The position numbers and the translations under genes were made by a program. The notes below the pieces were generated by a model. It worked only from the letters and a program-made list of their open reading frames with translations, made no database searches and had not been told where the DNA came from. Shown here one piece after another: positions 44,398-54,714 of a stretch of DNA of 64,000 bases (position 1 is its first letter; each line of letters opens with the position of its first letter). Source of the DNA: Caulobacteraceae bacterium (lineage in GTDB: Bacteria; Pseudomonadota; Alphaproteobacteria; Caulobacterales; Caulobacteraceae); assembly GCA_019748095.1 (NCBI GenBank), contig JAIEQA010000032.1, positions 16,043-80,042 on the forward strand, in the 5' to 3' direction.

Positions 44398-44811
44398 ATG
44401 GCTAGAGGTGTCGGCGAGGACGGGCCCCATCCGGTGGACCGTCATGTGGGCAGACGTGTGTGCGAGAAGCGCATCAGTCTGGGATACAACCAGAGCGATC
44501 TGGGTCGGGCGCTTGGTCTGACCTTTCAGCAGATTCAGAAGTATGAGAAAGGGGCGAATCGCATCTCTGCCTCGAAGCTCTGGGACATAGCCCGCTTCTT
44601 CAAGGTCGACATCGGTTACTTCTTCCAGGGACTCGGCGAGACTGAGCCGGGAATGGCCGAAGGAGAAGGCTCTGCCTTCGACCACGACTTTCCTTCAACG
44701 CGATATACCATCGAGATCTCCCGCCTGGCCCCCCAGTTGTCGACCCGCCAGCAGAAACTCGCGCTCGAACTGATCCGGGAAATCTCCGGGAAGACCGGCA
44801 CGGACACCTGA
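44398..44811 (+). CDS. XRE-family transcriptional regulator
   Basis: A 137-residue protein with a central Cro/CI helix-turn-helix (GRRVCEKRISLGYNQSDLGRALGLTFQQIQKYEKGANRISASKLWDIA, about 14-62). The C-terminal region is polar with a helix near the end (STRQQKLALELIREI). Similar regulators follow lnt in Caulobacter, as I recall. The target is unknown. ATG at 44398 is used; another in-frame ATG at 44329 would add 23 unconserved residues. It converges on the lipoprotein gene. Confidence 0.85.
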   Translation: MARGVGEDGPHPVDRHVGRRVCEKRISLGYNQSDLGRALGLTFQQIQKYEKGANRISASKLWDIARFFKVDIGYFFQGLGETEPGMAEGEGSAFDHDFPSTRYTIEISRLAPQLSTRQQKLALELIREISGKTGTDT

Positions 44812-44835
44812 GTCCCTCGGTCCCTGCGCGTTTCG

Positions 44836-45339
44836 TCATCGTGGCCGGCCTTGACCAAACGTGGGGGCCGCCGCCTTCTGCTCCGCCCAGTAAACGGCCC
44901 CGTTCTCCGGCTTGAACATCGTGCGTGGTGTGCCGTCGCGCGTCACGACGGCGAAGGTGTTGGTGGCGGCGTGATACATCAGGGTGTCTCCATTGGGCCG
45001 CTTGACCGTTTCCGTCCCTTCAGGGGGTCGGGTCGTAAAAGCGGTTATGCGGTCGAGGAACTCTTCGGCCGACCGGGCCCCGAAATCCGCCCCGTTACGG
45101 GTGTAGAGACGCAGAATCTTGTCATCGACAGTCTCCCGCCGGTTGGCGGTGAGAATGGCGGTCTCCGGTGCTGCTCTCGCGACAGCCGATACCCCGTCCG
45201 TTGCCGCCGCGGTCAGGGTCGCTCCCGCCAGGGGGCTCGCCGCGCGGTCGCGCGTCTCCACAGCCGAGCCGCTTTCTCCGCATCCGCCCAGGCCTGCCAG
45301 GCCCAGCAGGGCCAAGGCCGAGATCCTCCAGACCGTCAT
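44836..45339 (-). CDS. Lipoprotein with polymorphic-toxin-like C-terminus
   Basis: A 167-residue protein with signal peptide and lipobox (LGGC). After an Ala/Thr-rich linker it has DDKILRLYTRNGADFGARS, then a compact C-terminal part with RPNGDTLMYHAATNTFAVV and GTPRTMFKPENGAVYW. The last pattern (G-D-x3-Y-x2-x-TN-x-F-x-V ... G-x-x-x-T-x-F-x-P ... YW-x-x-Q) resembles the C-terminal nuclease-like ends of bacterial polymorphic toxins and S-type pyocins, from memory. No immunity gene is adjacent, and the protein is envelope-anchored; whether it has any activity is unknown. The ATG at 45339 begins the signal peptide; a further in-frame ATG at 45354 would only add five residues. Confidence 0.7.
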   Translation of the reverse strand: MTVWRISALALLGLAGLGGCGESGSAVETRDRAASPLAGATLTAAATDGVSAVARAAPETAILTANRRETVDDKILRLYTRNGADFGARSAEEFLDRITAFTTRPPEGTETVKRPNGDTLMYHAATNTFAVVTRDGTPRTMFKPENGAVYWAEQKAAAPTFGQGRPR

Positions 45340-45450
45340 CGTACCCTCCCTCAAGTTCTACAGAACAATGTTAGCCACAGCTGCAGTGTTCTTGCAATGT
45401 TCTTTTTCGCCCGGCTCGACGGCAGAGCCGCCGGCCGCTAGACGGTGCCC

Positions 45451-46695
45451 ATGTCCCCCCCGGTTCTGACCACTCGCAAGATCCTGCTGATCGTCGGCGG
45501 CGGCATCGCGGCCTACAAGGCGCTGGAGCTGGTCAGGCTGCTGAAAAAGGCGGGTGCCGAGGTGCGCGCCGTGCTGACGGAGGGCGGAGCCGCCTTTGTC
45601 ACCCCCCTGTCGCTGGCGGCCCTGACCGGCCACCCTGTGCGGATGGGACTGTTCCTGCCCGATGATGAAACCACCATGGGGCATATAGAACTGTCACGTT
45701 GGGCAGACCTGGTCGTGGTGGCACCGGCTACCGCGGGCCTGATCGGCAAGGCGGCCAACGGCCTGGCGGATGATCTGGCCTCGACCACGCTTCTGGCGAC
45801 CGACAAGCGGGTCCTTCTGGCCCCGGCGATGAATGTACGGATGTGGCAGCATCCGGCGGTGCAGGCCAATGTTGCGCGACTTCAGGGCTTTGCCGGCCTG
45901 CACGGCATGGCTGTGGTGGGTCCGGACGAAGGCGAGATGGCCTGCGGCGAGTTTGGGCCGGGCCGGATGGCCGAGCCGTCTGCGATCCTGGCCGCCATTG
46001 AGGATCTGTTTGAACATCCCGGTGCCCCGGGCGCGGCGGATCGCCCGCTGGCGGGCCGGCGGGCGGTCGTGACTGCCGGCCCAACCTTCGAGCCAATCGA
46101 CCCGGTGCGCGGCCTGACCAACCGTTCCAGCGGCAAACAGGGCTATGCCATTGCCGGCGTGCTCGCGGCGCGCGGGGCCGAGGTAACTTTGGTGTCCGGT
46201 CCCACCGGCCTTCCGGTTCCGGCCGGGGTCCGGCGGGTGGAGGTCGAGACGGCGCTGCAGATGCAGGCGGCAACGCAGGCGGCTCTGCCTGCCGATATCG
46301 CCGTGCTCAGCGCCGCTGTAGCGGACTGGCGGGTCGACACCGTCGCCGGCGGCAAGATCAAGAAGGCCCCTGGCGGCCCCCCGACCCTCGCCCTGATCGA
46401 GAATCCCGACATTCTGGCCGGCGTCGCTGCGCCCGGACCGATGAGGCCCGGACTGGTGATCGGCTTTGCGGCCGAGACGACTGATCTGGAGGCCAACGCC
46501 CGTGCCAAACGCTCGCGCAAGGGCTGCGACTGGATCGTCGGCAACGACGTCTCGGCCGATGTGTTCGGGGCGGACGGCAATACCGTGCTACTGGTGACGG
46601 CTGAGGGCGTGGACGCTTGGCCGAGGCTCAGCAAGACCGCCGTGGCAACCCGGCTGGTCGATCGGATCGTCGACCATTTCACCTCCAGAACCTGA
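45451..46695 (+). CDS. coaBC: Phosphopantothenoylcysteine synthetase/decarboxylase
   Basis: A 414-residue bifunctional enzyme of coenzyme A synthesis. The N-terminal CoaC flavoprotein half (about 1-190) carries [18 protein letters not shown], the FMN/His motif [13 protein letters not shown] and [15 protein letters not shown]. The CoaB half (about 195-410) carries [36 protein letters not shown] and KIKK. The ATG at 45451 is preferred to GTG 6 bases earlier. Confidence 0.95.
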   Translation: MSPPVLTTRKILLIVGGGIAAYKALELVRLLKKAGAEVRAVLTEGGAAFVTPLSLAALTGHPVRMGLFLPDDETTMGHIELSRWADLVVVAPATAGLIGKAANGLADDLASTTLLATDKRVLLAPAMNVRMWQHPAVQANVARLQGFAGLHGMAVVGPDEGEMACGEFGPGRMAEPSAILAAIEDLFEHPGAPGAADRPLAGRRAVVTAGPTFEPIDPVRGLTNRSSGKQGYAIAGVLAARGAEVTLVSGPTGLPVPAGVRRVEVETALQMQAATQAALPADIAVLSAAVADWRVDTVAGGKIKKAPGGPPTLALIENPDILAGVAAPGPMRPGLVIGFAAETTDLEANARAKRSRKGCDWIVGNDVSADVFGADGNTVLLVTAEGVDAWPRLSKTAVATRLVDRIVDHFTSRT

Positions 46696-46703
46696 GCCCG
46701 CCC

Positions 46704-47153
46704 TTGACCACGCTTCGAATCCTGCGCCTGCTCCACGCCAAAGGTCTGGCTCTGCCGGCCTATGAGACGACCGGCTCGGCCGGGATGGACCTCCGAGCCG
46801 CCCTCCCTGATGACGCCCCCCTGACCCTCGAGCCGGGGGCGAGGGCGCTTGTCCCCACAGGGCTGAAGATAGCACTCGAGCCCGGGTGGGAGGCCCAGGT
46901 GCGGCCACGCTCGGGGCTGGCCCTGAAACACGGGATCACCTGTCTGAACACACCGGGCACCATCGACAGTGACTACCGCGGCGAGGTCGGGGTGATCCTT
47001 GTCAATCTCGGGTCCGAGCCCTTCGTCATCCGGCGCGGAGAGCGGATCGCCCAGGTGGTGATCGCGGCAGTGGCCCAGGCGACCGTCTTTGAGGTCGAAA
47101 CCCTCGACGAGACAGCGCGGGGTGCGGGCGGGTTCGGCTCGACCGGGCGATAG
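46704..47153 (+). CDS. dut: dUTP diphosphatase
   Basis: A 149-residue trimeric dUTPase that keeps uracil out of DNA and makes dUMP. All five motifs are seen: [43 protein letters not shown] and the C-terminal [11 protein letters not shown] that closes over the substrate. The start is TTG at 46704, 8 bases after the coaBC stop, as no ATG or GTG fits. This coaBC-dut pair is a common bacterial operon. Confidence 0.94.
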   Translation: MTTLRILRLLHAKGLALPAYETTGSAGMDLRAALPDDAPLTLEPGARALVPTGLKIALEPGWEAQVRPRSGLALKHGITCLNTPGTIDSDYRGEVGVILVNLGSEPFVIRRGERIAQVVIAAVAQATVFEVETLDETARGAGGFGSTGR

Positions 47154-47231
47154 GACGCATCCATTCCCGCGGATCGGCGTTAACCCTGCCGACGGCAAAG
47201 CTGGGCCGTGACATATCCGGGGCGTCGCGAG

Positions 47232-47600
47232 ATGGAAAACCTTGTCACCGGGTTGGGCAACCTGCTGCAGGACCTTCTGGTCCTTGCCAACACTGGCTTT
47301 GACGGCGTCAATCAGGTGCTGGGCCTGATCATCGCCGCCGTGTTCGGCTTCTTTGTGATGAGAGCGTGGCGCGGTCTTTGGAGCGCAGCCTTTGGAGCCA
47401 TGGTGGTCCACACCCTCGTCGTGGCGCTCCGACCCATGCTGGACGGAGGGGCCTTCGCCCTGCCCGATCTGACTGACGGCGGCTTCTGGATCAGCCGGCT
47501 GGCGCTGTTTCTGGGCTATTGCATCGTCATCGCCGTCTTCTTCTTCATCCGCGCCCTGCTGGCCGGTGGCCTTGGCCGTCGCCGTGCCGCGGTGCACTGA
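47232..47600 (+). CDS. Small membrane protein, unknown function
   Basis: A 122-residue protein with three hydrophobic segments (LGLIIAAVFGFFVM, AAFGAMVVHTLVVAL, LALFLGYCIVIAVFFFIRALL) and a basic C-terminus. An alternative GTG start at 47208 adds eight residues. It follows dut on the same strand and is followed by a strong terminator. I do not recognise the family. Confidence 0.65.
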   Translation: MENLVTGLGNLLQDLLVLANTGFDGVNQVLGLIIAAVFGFFVMRAWRGLWSAAFGAMVVHTLVVALRPMLDGGAFALPDLTDGGFWISRLALFLGYCIVIAVFFFIRALLAGGLGRRRAAVH

Positions 47601-47608
47601 AGACGTGA

Positions 47609-47643
47609 AGGGGGCGAGCGCGAGGGCTCGCCCCTTTCCCTTT
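47609..47643 (+). terminator. Rho-independent terminator
   Basis: A 9-bp GC stem (47611-47619 with 47626-47634) followed by TTTCCCTTT. It closes the dut/membrane-protein transcription unit before the rimP operon. Confidence 0.8.
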
Positions 47644-47702
47644 CTGACTTCGGGCGCTATAGAGCTCCTACATCGTTAGGCCGGCGTCCAACGGCGTCGT
47701 TC

Positions 47703-47739
47703 AAAGCGGCGGCCGTGGAGGCCGACCGCTTTTCTTTTT
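47703..47739 (+). promoter_or_regulatory. rimP leader hairpin with U-tract (attenuator-like)
   Basis: AAAGCGG pairs with CCGCTTT, and inner GGCC with GGCC, around a short loop, followed by TTTTCTTTTT. It has the form of an intrinsic terminator but lies only about 50 bases upstream of the rimP start and about 70 bases after the previous terminator, so it probably acts in the rimP-nusA leader as an attenuator. Confidence 0.6.
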
Positions 47740-47789
47740 GCCTGCCGTCAACCTTCGGGTTGCCGGCCCATCCAAAGCAGCCAAAGCCC

Positions 47790-48386
47790 TTGCGCGCCAA
47801 GACCGTCGAAGACCGCGAGATCTTGGAGCTGATTGATCCCGTCGCGGAGTCGATCGGCCTCAGCATCGTGCGCGTACGCCTGATGGGCGGGACGCTGCGT
47901 CGCCGGCTGCAGGTCATGGCCGAGCGCCCGTCGGACAATGACATCGACGTGGGCGAGTGCGCCCGTCTCAGCCGCGCCATGTCCGAGGTTCTGGACGCCG
48001 CCGATCCCATTGCCGGGGAGTATCTGCTGGAAGTGTCCTCTCCCGGGATCGACCGGCCTCTGACCCGGCTGAAGGATTTCGACCTGTTCGAGGGCATGGA
48101 GGCCAGGCTCGAGACCGACCGCATGATCGAGGGGCGCAAGCGCTTCAAGGGTTTGGTCGCTGGCACCGAGGGCGATAACATTGCCATCGACCTCGACGGC
48201 GAAGACGAGACCGCCCTGATCCCCTTTGCCTGGCTGGTGGATGCCAAGCTGGTCATGAACGACGCCCTGTTGAAGCGCGGGGCGGCAATCCGCGCCGCGC
48301 GGGGCGAGCCTGAAGACGACGGGCTGCCCGAAGGGGCTCCTGAAGACAAGATCAACACCAAGACCCTTCCTGAGGACGACGCCTGA
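47790..48386 (+). CDS. rimP: Ribosome maturation factor RimP
   Basis: A 198-residue protein helping assemble the 30S subunit. The N-terminal domain has [24 protein letters not shown] and [17 protein letters not shown]; the second domain has [12 protein letters not shown] and the usual Sm-like fold. A 30-residue acidic tail follows. TTG at 47790 (MRAKTVED) fits the family N-terminus; an earlier GTG at 47715 lies inside the leader hairpin and is rejected. The stop overlaps the nusA ATG. Confidence 0.9.
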   Translation: MRAKTVEDREILELIDPVAESIGLSIVRVRLMGGTLRRRLQVMAERPSDNDIDVGECARLSRAMSEVLDAADPIAGEYLLEVSSPGIDRPLTRLKDFDLFEGMEARLETDRMIEGRKRFKGLVAGTEGDNIAIDLDGEDETALIPFAWLVDAKLVMNDALLKRGAAIRAARGEPEDDGLPEGAPEDKINTKTLPEDDA

Positions 48387-50146
48387 TGGCCGTGACCGGT
48401 ATTTCCGCCAATCGCCTGGAACTTCTGCAGATCGCCAACGCGGTCGCCCAGGAGAAGAACATCGACCGCGAAATCGTGGTCGAGGCCCTCGAGGAGGCCA
48501 TCCAGAAGGGGGCCAAGTCGCGCTACGGGGCCCATCACGACATCCGCGCCAAGATCGACCCCAAGACCGGCGAACTGGCCCTGACCCGTCACGTCACCAT
48601 CGTCGAGGACGACTGGATGCCGGAGGACGAGCTGGAGGAGTTCAACGACTCCGCCATGGTCCGTTTGACCGACGCGTCCAAGCGGGACCCGGAGGCGGTG
48701 GTTGGCAAGGAATATGTCGAGGACCTGCCGCCGTTCGAGTTCGGCCGCGTCCAGACCCAGATGGCCCGCCAGGTCATTACCGGAAAGGTCCGCGAGGCCG
48801 AGCGCGCCAACCAGTACGAAGAGTTCAAGGACCGCGTCGGCGAGATCGTCAACGGCACCGTCAAACGCGTCGAATACGGCAACACCATCGTCGATCTGGG
48901 TCGGGGCGAGGGCATCATGCGCCGCGACCAATCGATCCCGCGCGAGGTGTTCAACATTGGCGACCGGATCCGGACCTACATCTATGACGTCCGGCCGGAG
49001 GCCAAGGGCCCGCAAATCATGCTCAGCCGCGCCCACCCGGGCTTCATGGCCAAGCTGTTCGCCCAGGAAGTCCCGGAAGTCTACGACGGCGTGATCGAGA
49101 TTCGCGCCGCCGCCCGCGATGCCGGGTCGCGCGCCAAGATGGCCGTGCTGTCGAACGATTCCTCGATCGATCCTGTCGGTGCCTGTGTCGGTATGCGCGG
49201 TTCCCGGGTTCAGGCGGTCGTCGCCGAGCTGCAGGGCGAGAAGATCGACATCATCCAGTGGAACCCGGATGAGCCGACCTTCATCGTCAATGCGCTCGCC
49301 CCGGCCGAGGTCTCCAAGGTCGTGCTCGACGAAGAGGCCGACCGGGTCGAGGTCGTGGTGCCCGATGAGCAACTGTCGCTGGCTATCGGCCGTCGCGGCC
49401 AGAACGTGCGCCTGGCCTCCCAGCTGACTGGCTGGCAGATCGACATCATCACCGAAAGCCAGGACTCCGAGCGGCGCCAGCGTGAGTTCTCGGAACGCAC
49501 CCTGCTGTTCCAGGAAGCCCTGGACGTCGACGAGGTCATCGCCCAGTTGCTGGTCACCGAAGGCTTCGCGACGGTCGAGGACCTGGCCTTCGTCGAAAAC
49601 TATGAAGTCGCCGAGATCGAGGGCTTCGACGAGGACACGGCCGAGGAACTCCAGGCCCGCGCCCGCGACTATCTGGAGCGCCAGTCCGCCATCCTCGACG
49701 CGAAGCGCGTCGAACTGGGCGTCGAGGACGGTGTCCTGGCCGTGCCGGGCGTGACCCTGCCGATCGCCGTGGCCCTGGGTCAGGGCGGCGTGAAGACGGT
49801 CGAGGACCTTGCCGACCTGGCCACGGATGAAATCCGCGGCGGGTTCGAAGTGAAGAACGGCGAGCGGGTCAAGCTCCCCGGTGTTCTCGAGAGCTTCAAC
49901 CTGGCCCAGGAGGATGCCGAAATGCTGATCCTGCAGGCCCGGGTCGCGGCCGGCTGGATCGATGCCTCGGAACTGCCGCAGCCGCCCGAGCCCGAATTTG
50001 AGGAAGACGACGGCGAGTTTGTCGAGGGCGAATACGACGCCGAGGCTGTGTTTGAGGCCGCGCCGGATGTTGTCGATCCTGCCGGGATCGAAGCTGAAGC
50101 CGATGACGCCGGGGTCGCCGACCTCGAGCCGACCCGCGACGCGTGA
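48386..50146 (+). CDS. nusA: Transcription elongation factor NusA
   Basis: A 586-residue RNA-polymerase-binding factor for pausing, termination and antitermination. N-terminal domain (1-130; [23 protein letters not shown]), S1 domain (about 135-200; [18 protein letters not shown]), two KH domains (about 230-345; [34 protein letters not shown]) and two C-terminal helix-hairpin-helix repeats (about 370-520) followed by an acidic tail. It overlaps rimP by one base, and begins the core of the nusA-infB operon. Confidence 0.96.
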   Translation: MAVTGISANRLELLQIANAVAQEKNIDREIVVEALEEAIQKGAKSRYGAHHDIRAKIDPKTGELALTRHVTIVEDDWMPEDELEEFNDSAMVRLTDASKRDPEAVVGKEYVEDLPPFEFGRVQTQMARQVITGKVREAERANQYEEFKDRVGEIVNGTVKRVEYGNTIVDLGRGEGIMRRDQSIPREVFNIGDRIRTYIYDVRPEAKGPQIMLSRAHPGFMAKLFAQEVPEVYDGVIEIRAAARDAGSRAKMAVLSNDSSIDPVGACVGMRGSRVQAVVAELQGEKIDIIQWNPDEPTFIVNALAPAEVSKVVLDEEADRVEVVVPDEQLSLAIGRRGQNVRLASQLTGWQIDIITESQDSERRQREFSERTLLFQEALDVDEVIAQLLVTEGFATVEDLAFVENYEVAEIEGFDEDTAEELQARARDYLERQSAILDAKRVELGVEDGVLAVPGVTLPIAVALGQGGVKTVEDLADLATDEIRGGFEVKNGERVKLPGVLESFNLAQEDAEMLILQARVAAGWIDASELPQPPEPEFEEDDGEFVEGEYDAEAVFEAAPDVVDPAGIEAEADDAGVADLEPTRDA

Positions 50147-50161
50147 TGCGGTGCGCTGTCC

Positions 50162-50875
50162 ATGAGCCTGCGCGACGCGACGATCGATAGGGAGCGCCGG
50201 GACCTGGTCACCCACCAGGTCATGGATGAATCCCGTCTGATCCGCTTCGTCGCCGGGCCGGATGGCGCGGTTGCCCCCGATCTCGGACGCAAATTGCCGG
50301 GACGCGGCATGTGGGTGGAGGCCTCACGCGCCTCCATCGACACCGCCGTGAAGAAAAACCTCTTCTCACGCTCGGCCAAGGCTGCGCTGAGGCCTGCGGC
50401 CGATCTGGCCGAAAGGGTTGAGGCACAGCTTGTCCGCCGCTGTCTGGACCAACTGGGTCTTGCCAGGCGCGAGGGCGTGCTTATCTCGGGGTTCGAGAAA
50501 TCGGCTGCGGCGATCCGCTCCGGCAAGGCCGCGTGGTTGATTGAGGCAACCGATGGGGCCTCTGACGGACGTGGCAAACTGCTCTCCCTGGCGCGGCATC
50601 AGACCACCCGGGTCTGCGGCGCTTTCGGCGCAGACGATTTGAGTTTGGCCCTCGGGCTGGAAAATGCGATACACGCCGTCCTGCTCGCCGGAGGGCGGGC
50701 GGATCGCTGGGGCCAGGAAGCCTCGCGGTTGGCGGGATTTCGACCGCTCCGTCCCCCCGAATGGGACCTGGATCATTCCTCGACGCACGCTGGCGGCGAG
50801 GGGACAGAGACAGGACCCGGCGGCGGGAGCGGGTCAGACGAAGACCTGGGAGACGAGCCTTTACGGGCGGATTGA
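50162..50875 (+). CDS. YlxR (DUF448) RNA-binding protein with L7Ae-like domain
   Basis: A 237-residue alphaproteobacterial fusion form. The N-terminal DUF448/YlxR domain (about 10-85; SRLIRFVAGPDG, PGRGMWVEASR) is followed by an L7Ae/L30e-like domain (about 95-190; RREGVLISGFEKSAAAIRSGKAAWLIEATDGA). A flexible Gly/Glu-rich tail ends it. YlxR binds near RNA and controls operon expression in some bacteria; the usual CxxC-like start is not conserved here. It lies between nusA and infB, the universal place. Confidence 0.9.
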   Translation: MSLRDATIDRERRDLVTHQVMDESRLIRFVAGPDGAVAPDLGRKLPGRGMWVEASRASIDTAVKKNLFSRSAKAALRPAADLAERVEAQLVRRCLDQLGLARREGVLISGFEKSAAAIRSGKAAWLIEATDGASDGRGKLLSLARHQTTRVCGAFGADDLSLALGLENAIHAVLLAGGRADRWGQEASRLAGFRPLRPPEWDLDHSSTHAGGEGTETGPGGGSGSDEDLGDEPLRAD

Positions 50876-50989
50876 CGGGCTGGGCTTCGCTTCTTTCGAG
50901 AGGCGGACCCCGCACGGCTTTTTGCGTTTGACGAGACGATTTTTGACCAAGACGCGGCGGGATTTTCCGCCCTCGAGTAAAGCGACCGG

Positions 50990-53900
50990 ATGAGCGACGA
51001 GAACGACAAGACCAACGACGGCCAGACTCCGCAGGCCCCCGCCGGAACTCCGTCGACGACGGGACCGCGGGCTCCGCTGAGCCTGAAGCCCCGCGCCGTG
51101 GGATCGGTTTCGACCGGCACAGTGCGTCAGAGCTTCAGCCACGGCCGGACCAAGACGGTCGTGGTCGAGACCAAACGTCGCCCGGGCGCACCGGTCGGAG
51201 GCCATCAGCGCCCGGCCGGCTTTGATGTCGCCCGGCCTCGGTCGGATGCTCCGGCACCCCAGGCCCCGGCACCGCGTCCCCAGATGCAGCAGCCCGCTGG
51301 CGGCCGCCTCTCCAATGAGGAGCAGGAGGCCCGCCGTCGCGCCATCGAACTGGCGACCCAGGCCCAGGCCGAACGCGCGGCTGCCCAGGCCGCCGAACAG
51401 GCGCGTCGCGACGCTGCGGCTCGCGAACAGGCTGCCGCCGCTGCGGCTGCGGCCAGTGCCGCCCAGGCGGAGGCGGCTGCTGCCCGCGCCGCCGCCGAAA
51501 ACGCCCGTGCCGAGGCTTCGAAACTCACAGCCGCCGCGCCGGCCAAGCCGCCGGCGCGTGCGCCTCTGGCCCCCAAGCCGGTGGCTCCGGCCCCGGTCTT
51601 GGCACCCCCTGTGGCCGCTGCACCGACGCCGACCCCGCCTCCGGCGGCGGCCCCCGCTGCTCCTGTGGCGCCTCGGCCGGCTCCGCCCGCCCGCCCGGTC
51701 GTCAACTTTGGCCAGCGCGTGCCCAAGGCCCCGAACCCGGCCCGGGCACCGATCGACCGCCCCGCTTTCGGGGCTCGTTCGGCCCGTGAAGAGGCCATGG
51801 GTGGTGGCGAGAAATCCTATTCCGACCGTCCGGCCAATGCGCGCCCGGGCGGCGCGCCCGCTCGCCCGGCCGAGCCGGTCCGCTATTCGGCCCTGAACCC
51901 GCGTCCGGCCCCAGGCGCGGCCCGCCCCGGCGGCCCGCGCACCGGTCCCGGTGGCCGTCCGGCCCCGAATGCCCCACCAGTGGCCGCCGAGGTCTCGCGC
52001 CCCAGCCGCACGGCCGGGGGTGGTTTCGCCCGCCCGCTCAAGCCCGAGGATGATCGCGACAAGCGCTTCTCCGACGCCGGCAAGGCGGTCAGCCGTACGC
52101 GTGGCGAGCCCAAGCGCCGTGAAGGCCGTCTGACCATCCAGTCGGTCGCCGGCGACGGTGATACCGCCGAGCGGATGCGCTCGCTGGCCTCGGTCCGCCG
52201 CGCCCGGGAACGCGAGAAGGAAAAGCGCAAGGGGGGTTCCACCGATGCGCCGAACCGTCCGCGCGAAGTGGTCATCCCTGACGTCATCACCGTGCAGGAG
52301 CTGTCCAACCGGATGGCCGTGCGCGGCGTCGACATCATCAAATTCCTGATGAAGCAGGGTCTGATGATGAAGATCAACGACGTCATCGACACCGATACCG
52401 CCGAACTGGTGGCCGACGAGTTCGGCATGACCGTGCGGCGTGTCTCGGAAAGTGACGTTGAGGCTGGCTTCCTGTCTGACGATGTCGATGACGAGGCGAC
52501 AACGCCTCGCGCCCCGGTCGTGGCCATCATGGGCCACGTCGACCACGGCAAGACCTCGCTGCTGGACGCCCTGCGTACCACAGACGTCGCGTCGGGCGAG
52601 GCCGGTGGCATCACCCAGCATATCGGTGCCTATCAGGTGAAGACGCCGTCGGGCGAGGCTGTCACCTTCCTCGACACCCCGGGTCACGCCGCCTTCAGCG
52701 CCATGCGCACGCGCGGTGCCAATGTCACCGACATCGTCATCCTCGTGGTGGCGGCCGATGACGGCGTCATGCCCCAGACGATCGAGTCGATCTCGCACGC
52801 CCGGGCCGCGGGCGCTCCGATCATTGTGGCCGTCAACAAGATCGACAAGCCCGATGCCGACCCTCAGAAGGTCGTCAACGAACTGCTGCAGTACGAAATC
52901 ATCGGCGAGGCTCTCGGCGGTGAAACCCAGATCGTCGAGGTCTCGGCCAAGGCCCGGACCAATCTGGACGGCCTGATCGAGGCCATCCTGTTGCAGGCCG
53001 AAGTCATGGACCTGAAGGCCGATCCGGAACGTTCGGCCGAAGGCGTGGTCATCGAGGCCAAGCTGGACAAGGGTCGCGGCCCGGTCGCCACGGTTCTGGT
53101 CAAGCGCGGCACCCTGCGCCGCGGCGACATCGTCGTGGCCGGCTCCGCCTGGGGCAAGGTGCGCGCCCTGCTGAACGAGCGCGGCGAACAGCTGACCGAG
53201 GCCGGACCGTCGGTTCCGGTCGAGATTCTCGGTCTGGACGAGGCCCCGTCGCCCGGCGAACCGCTGGCCGTGGTCGAGTCCGAGGCCCGCGCCCGCGAGC
53301 TTACCGAGTACCGTGCCCGCACCAAGCGGGAGAAGGCCACCGGCGGCATCAACCAGGTCAGCCTGGTCGACATGATGGCCAAGCTCGGCTCCAAGAAGAT
53401 CTCGGAACTCCCGGTTCTCATCAAGTCTGACGTCCAGGGTTCGGGCGAGGCGATCCAGGGCTCGCTCGAGAAGATGGGCAATGACGAGGTTCGCGCCCGG
53501 GTCATCTACTCCGGCGCCGGCGGTATCACCGAATGCGATGTGCAACTGGCCAAGTCGGCCGGGGCCCCCATCCTCGGCTTCAACGTCCGCGCCTCGAAAC
53601 AGGCCAAGGACCTTGCCGACCGCGAGGGTGTGGAGATCCGCTACTACGCGATCATTTACGACCTGCTGGACGACATGAAGGGCGTGCTCTCGGGCATGCT
53701 GGCCCCGCTGCAGCGGGAAACCTTCCTCGGCAATGCCCAGGTGCTCCAGGTGTTCGACATCTCCAAGACCGGCAAGATCGCCGGTTGCCGGGTTTCGGAG
53801 GGCGTGGTCCGCAAGGGGGCCAAGGTCCGGATCATCCGCGACGACGTCGTGGTTCTGGAACTGGGCACGCTCGCAACGCTCAAACGCTTCAAGGACGAGG

Positions 53901-54016
53901 TCAACGAGGTGCCGTCGGGCCAGGAATGCGGCATGCATTTCCAGGGCTTCCACGACATCAAGGTCGGCGACTACGTCGAGTGCTTCACCGTCGAGGAAGT
54001 GCAGCGCACGCTGTAG
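50990..54016 (+). CDS. infB: Translation initiation factor IF-2
   Basis: A 1008-residue GTPase that places initiator tRNA on the ribosome. The first 430 residues are a long Ala/Pro/Arg-rich, largely disordered extension with a coiled-coil-like Glu/Ala/Arg block (about 100-185). The conserved IF2_N segment ([20 protein letters not shown]) follows. G1 is GHVDHGKT (about 515-522), G3 DTPGH and G4 NKID. Domains II, III and IV follow, ending [10 protein letters not shown]. Start ATG at 50990. Confidence 0.96.
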   Translation: MSDENDKTNDGQTPQAPAGTPSTTGPRAPLSLKPRAVGSVSTGTVRQSFSHGRTKTVVVETKRRPGAPVGGHQRPAGFDVARPRSDAPAPQAPAPRPQMQQPAGGRLSNEEQEARRRAIELATQAQAERAAAQAAEQARRDAAAREQAAAAAAAASAAQAEAAAARAAAENARAEASKLTAAAPAKPPARAPLAPKPVAPAPVLAPPVAAAPTPTPPPAAAPAAPVAPRPAPPARPVVNFGQRVPKAPNPARAPIDRPAFGARSAREEAMGGGEKSYSDRPANARPGGAPARPAEPVRYSALNPRPAPGAARPGGPRTGPGGRPAPNAPPVAAEVSRPSRTAGGGFARPLKPEDDRDKRFSDAGKAVSRTRGEPKRREGRLTIQSVAGDGDTAERMRSLASVRRAREREKEKRKGGSTDAPNRPREVVIPDVITVQELSNRMAVRGVDIIKFLMKQGLMMKINDVIDTDTAELVADEFGMTVRRVSESDVEAGFLSDDVDDEATTPRAPVVAIMGHVDHGKTSLLDALRTTDVASGEAGGITQHIGAYQVKTPSGEAVTFLDTPGHAAFSAMRTRGANVTDIVILVVAADDGVMPQTIESISHARAAGAPIIVAVNKIDKPDADPQKVVNELLQYEIIGEALGGETQIVEVSAKARTNLDGLIEAILLQAEVMDLKADPERSAEGVVIEAKLDKGRGPVATVLVKRGTLRRGDIVVAGSAWGKVRALLNERGEQLTEAGPSVPVEILGLDEAPSPGEPLAVVESEARARELTEYRARTKREKATGGINQVSLVDMMAKLGSKKISELPVLIKSDVQGSGEAIQGSLEKMGNDEVRARVIYSGAGGITECDVQLAKSAGAPILGFNVRASKQAKDLADREGVEIRYYAIIYDLLDDMKGVLSGMLAPLQRETFLGNAQVLQVFDISKTGKIAGCRVSEGVVRKGAKVRIIRDDVVVLELGTLATLKRFKDEVNEVPSGQECGMHFQGFHDIKVGDYVECFTVEEVQRTL

Positions 54017-54038
54017 AAACAGGGAGCGTGCGTGTTTC

Positions 54039-54190
54039 TCTCCCCCTTGGGGGAGGGACGTCGCGCAGCGACGGGGTGGGGGCGGTCGCAGGGCCGCCCT
54101 TGCGCGTTCAGGGCCGCGCCCACCCGGCGTCGCTCTGCTCCGCCCCTCCTCCCCTCGAGCGGGGGGGGGTGGGAGGTGCGCCTCCCTTCG
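54039..54190. repeat. GC-rich palindromic intergenic element
   Basis: The gap between infB and the next gene has a perfect CTCCCCC-TT-GGGGGAG hairpin (about 54039-54056), then long imperfect inverted stretches (CGACGGGGTGGGGGC around 54070 facing GCCCACCCGGCGTCG around 54120) and a CCCCTCGAGCGGGG hairpin near 54150. It resembles the mosaic palindromic repeats seen elsewhere in this window. Confidence 0.6.
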
Positions 54191-54216
54191 GCCGCAAGTC
54201 GCGCTACAGTCGCGCC

Positions 54217-54714
54217 ATGTCCCTGCGTCTGATCCCCGCCGTCAGCCTGATCCTGCTGGCCACGCCCGTGGCGGCTGATATCCGCTATCTCGCCTTCGAC
54301 CCATCGGACCGGATCACCACAGCCCTGACCCGGGGCGTGACCCTGGAGGTCGAGCGCGGTCTGTTTGGTGCGGTCAGTGTCCGGCGGATCATCTCGACCA
54401 GCGCCCGGGGGGCCGCGACCGTGACGCGCGGAGGCCCCGATCAGGCCAGGGCTGCGCTCCCGGCCGGGGCGACCGAAACCACGGTCTATTCCATCGCTCC
54501 CGAAGGTGACGGGCGTGGCCTCGCCCGGGCCCTGTGCCCCGGGGCCGACGAAACGTTCCTCGTGCTCGGCCGAATCCGCGCGGGCCGGCCCATGGTCATG
54601 CAGGCGGCCGGGCGCTGGCCCGATGGCCGGTTCCGCCACTGCACCACCCTGTCCTACGTCTGGCGGGGCGAGTGGAGCCTGCCCCCGCGCAGCACGGCAC
54701 CCGAAACCCCCTGA
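54217..54714 (+). CDS. Secreted protein of unknown function
   Basis: A 165-residue protein with a signal peptide (MSLRLIPAVSLILLATPVAA, cleaved about residue 20). The mature part has DIRYLAFDPSDRITTALTRGVTLEVERG and two cysteines (LCPGADE, HCTTLS) that could form a disulfide. I do not recognise the family. Its stop overlaps the next gene (TGATG). Confidence 0.7.
   Translation: MSLRLIPAVSLILLATPVAADIRYLAFDPSDRITTALTRGVTLEVERGLFGAVSVRRIISTSARGAATVTRGGPDQARAALPAGATETTVYSIAPEGDGRGLARALCPGADETFLVLGRIRAGRPMVMQAAGRWPDGRFRHCTTLSYVWRGEWSLPPRSTAPETP

Noticed and set aside
50861..53953. A 1030-codon open frame antisense to infB, and similar long antisense frames over gdhB, pnp, nusA and mnmG
   Set aside because: They mirror strongly coding genes in GC-rich DNA, have low-complexity composition, and no recognisable domains. 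They are shadows.
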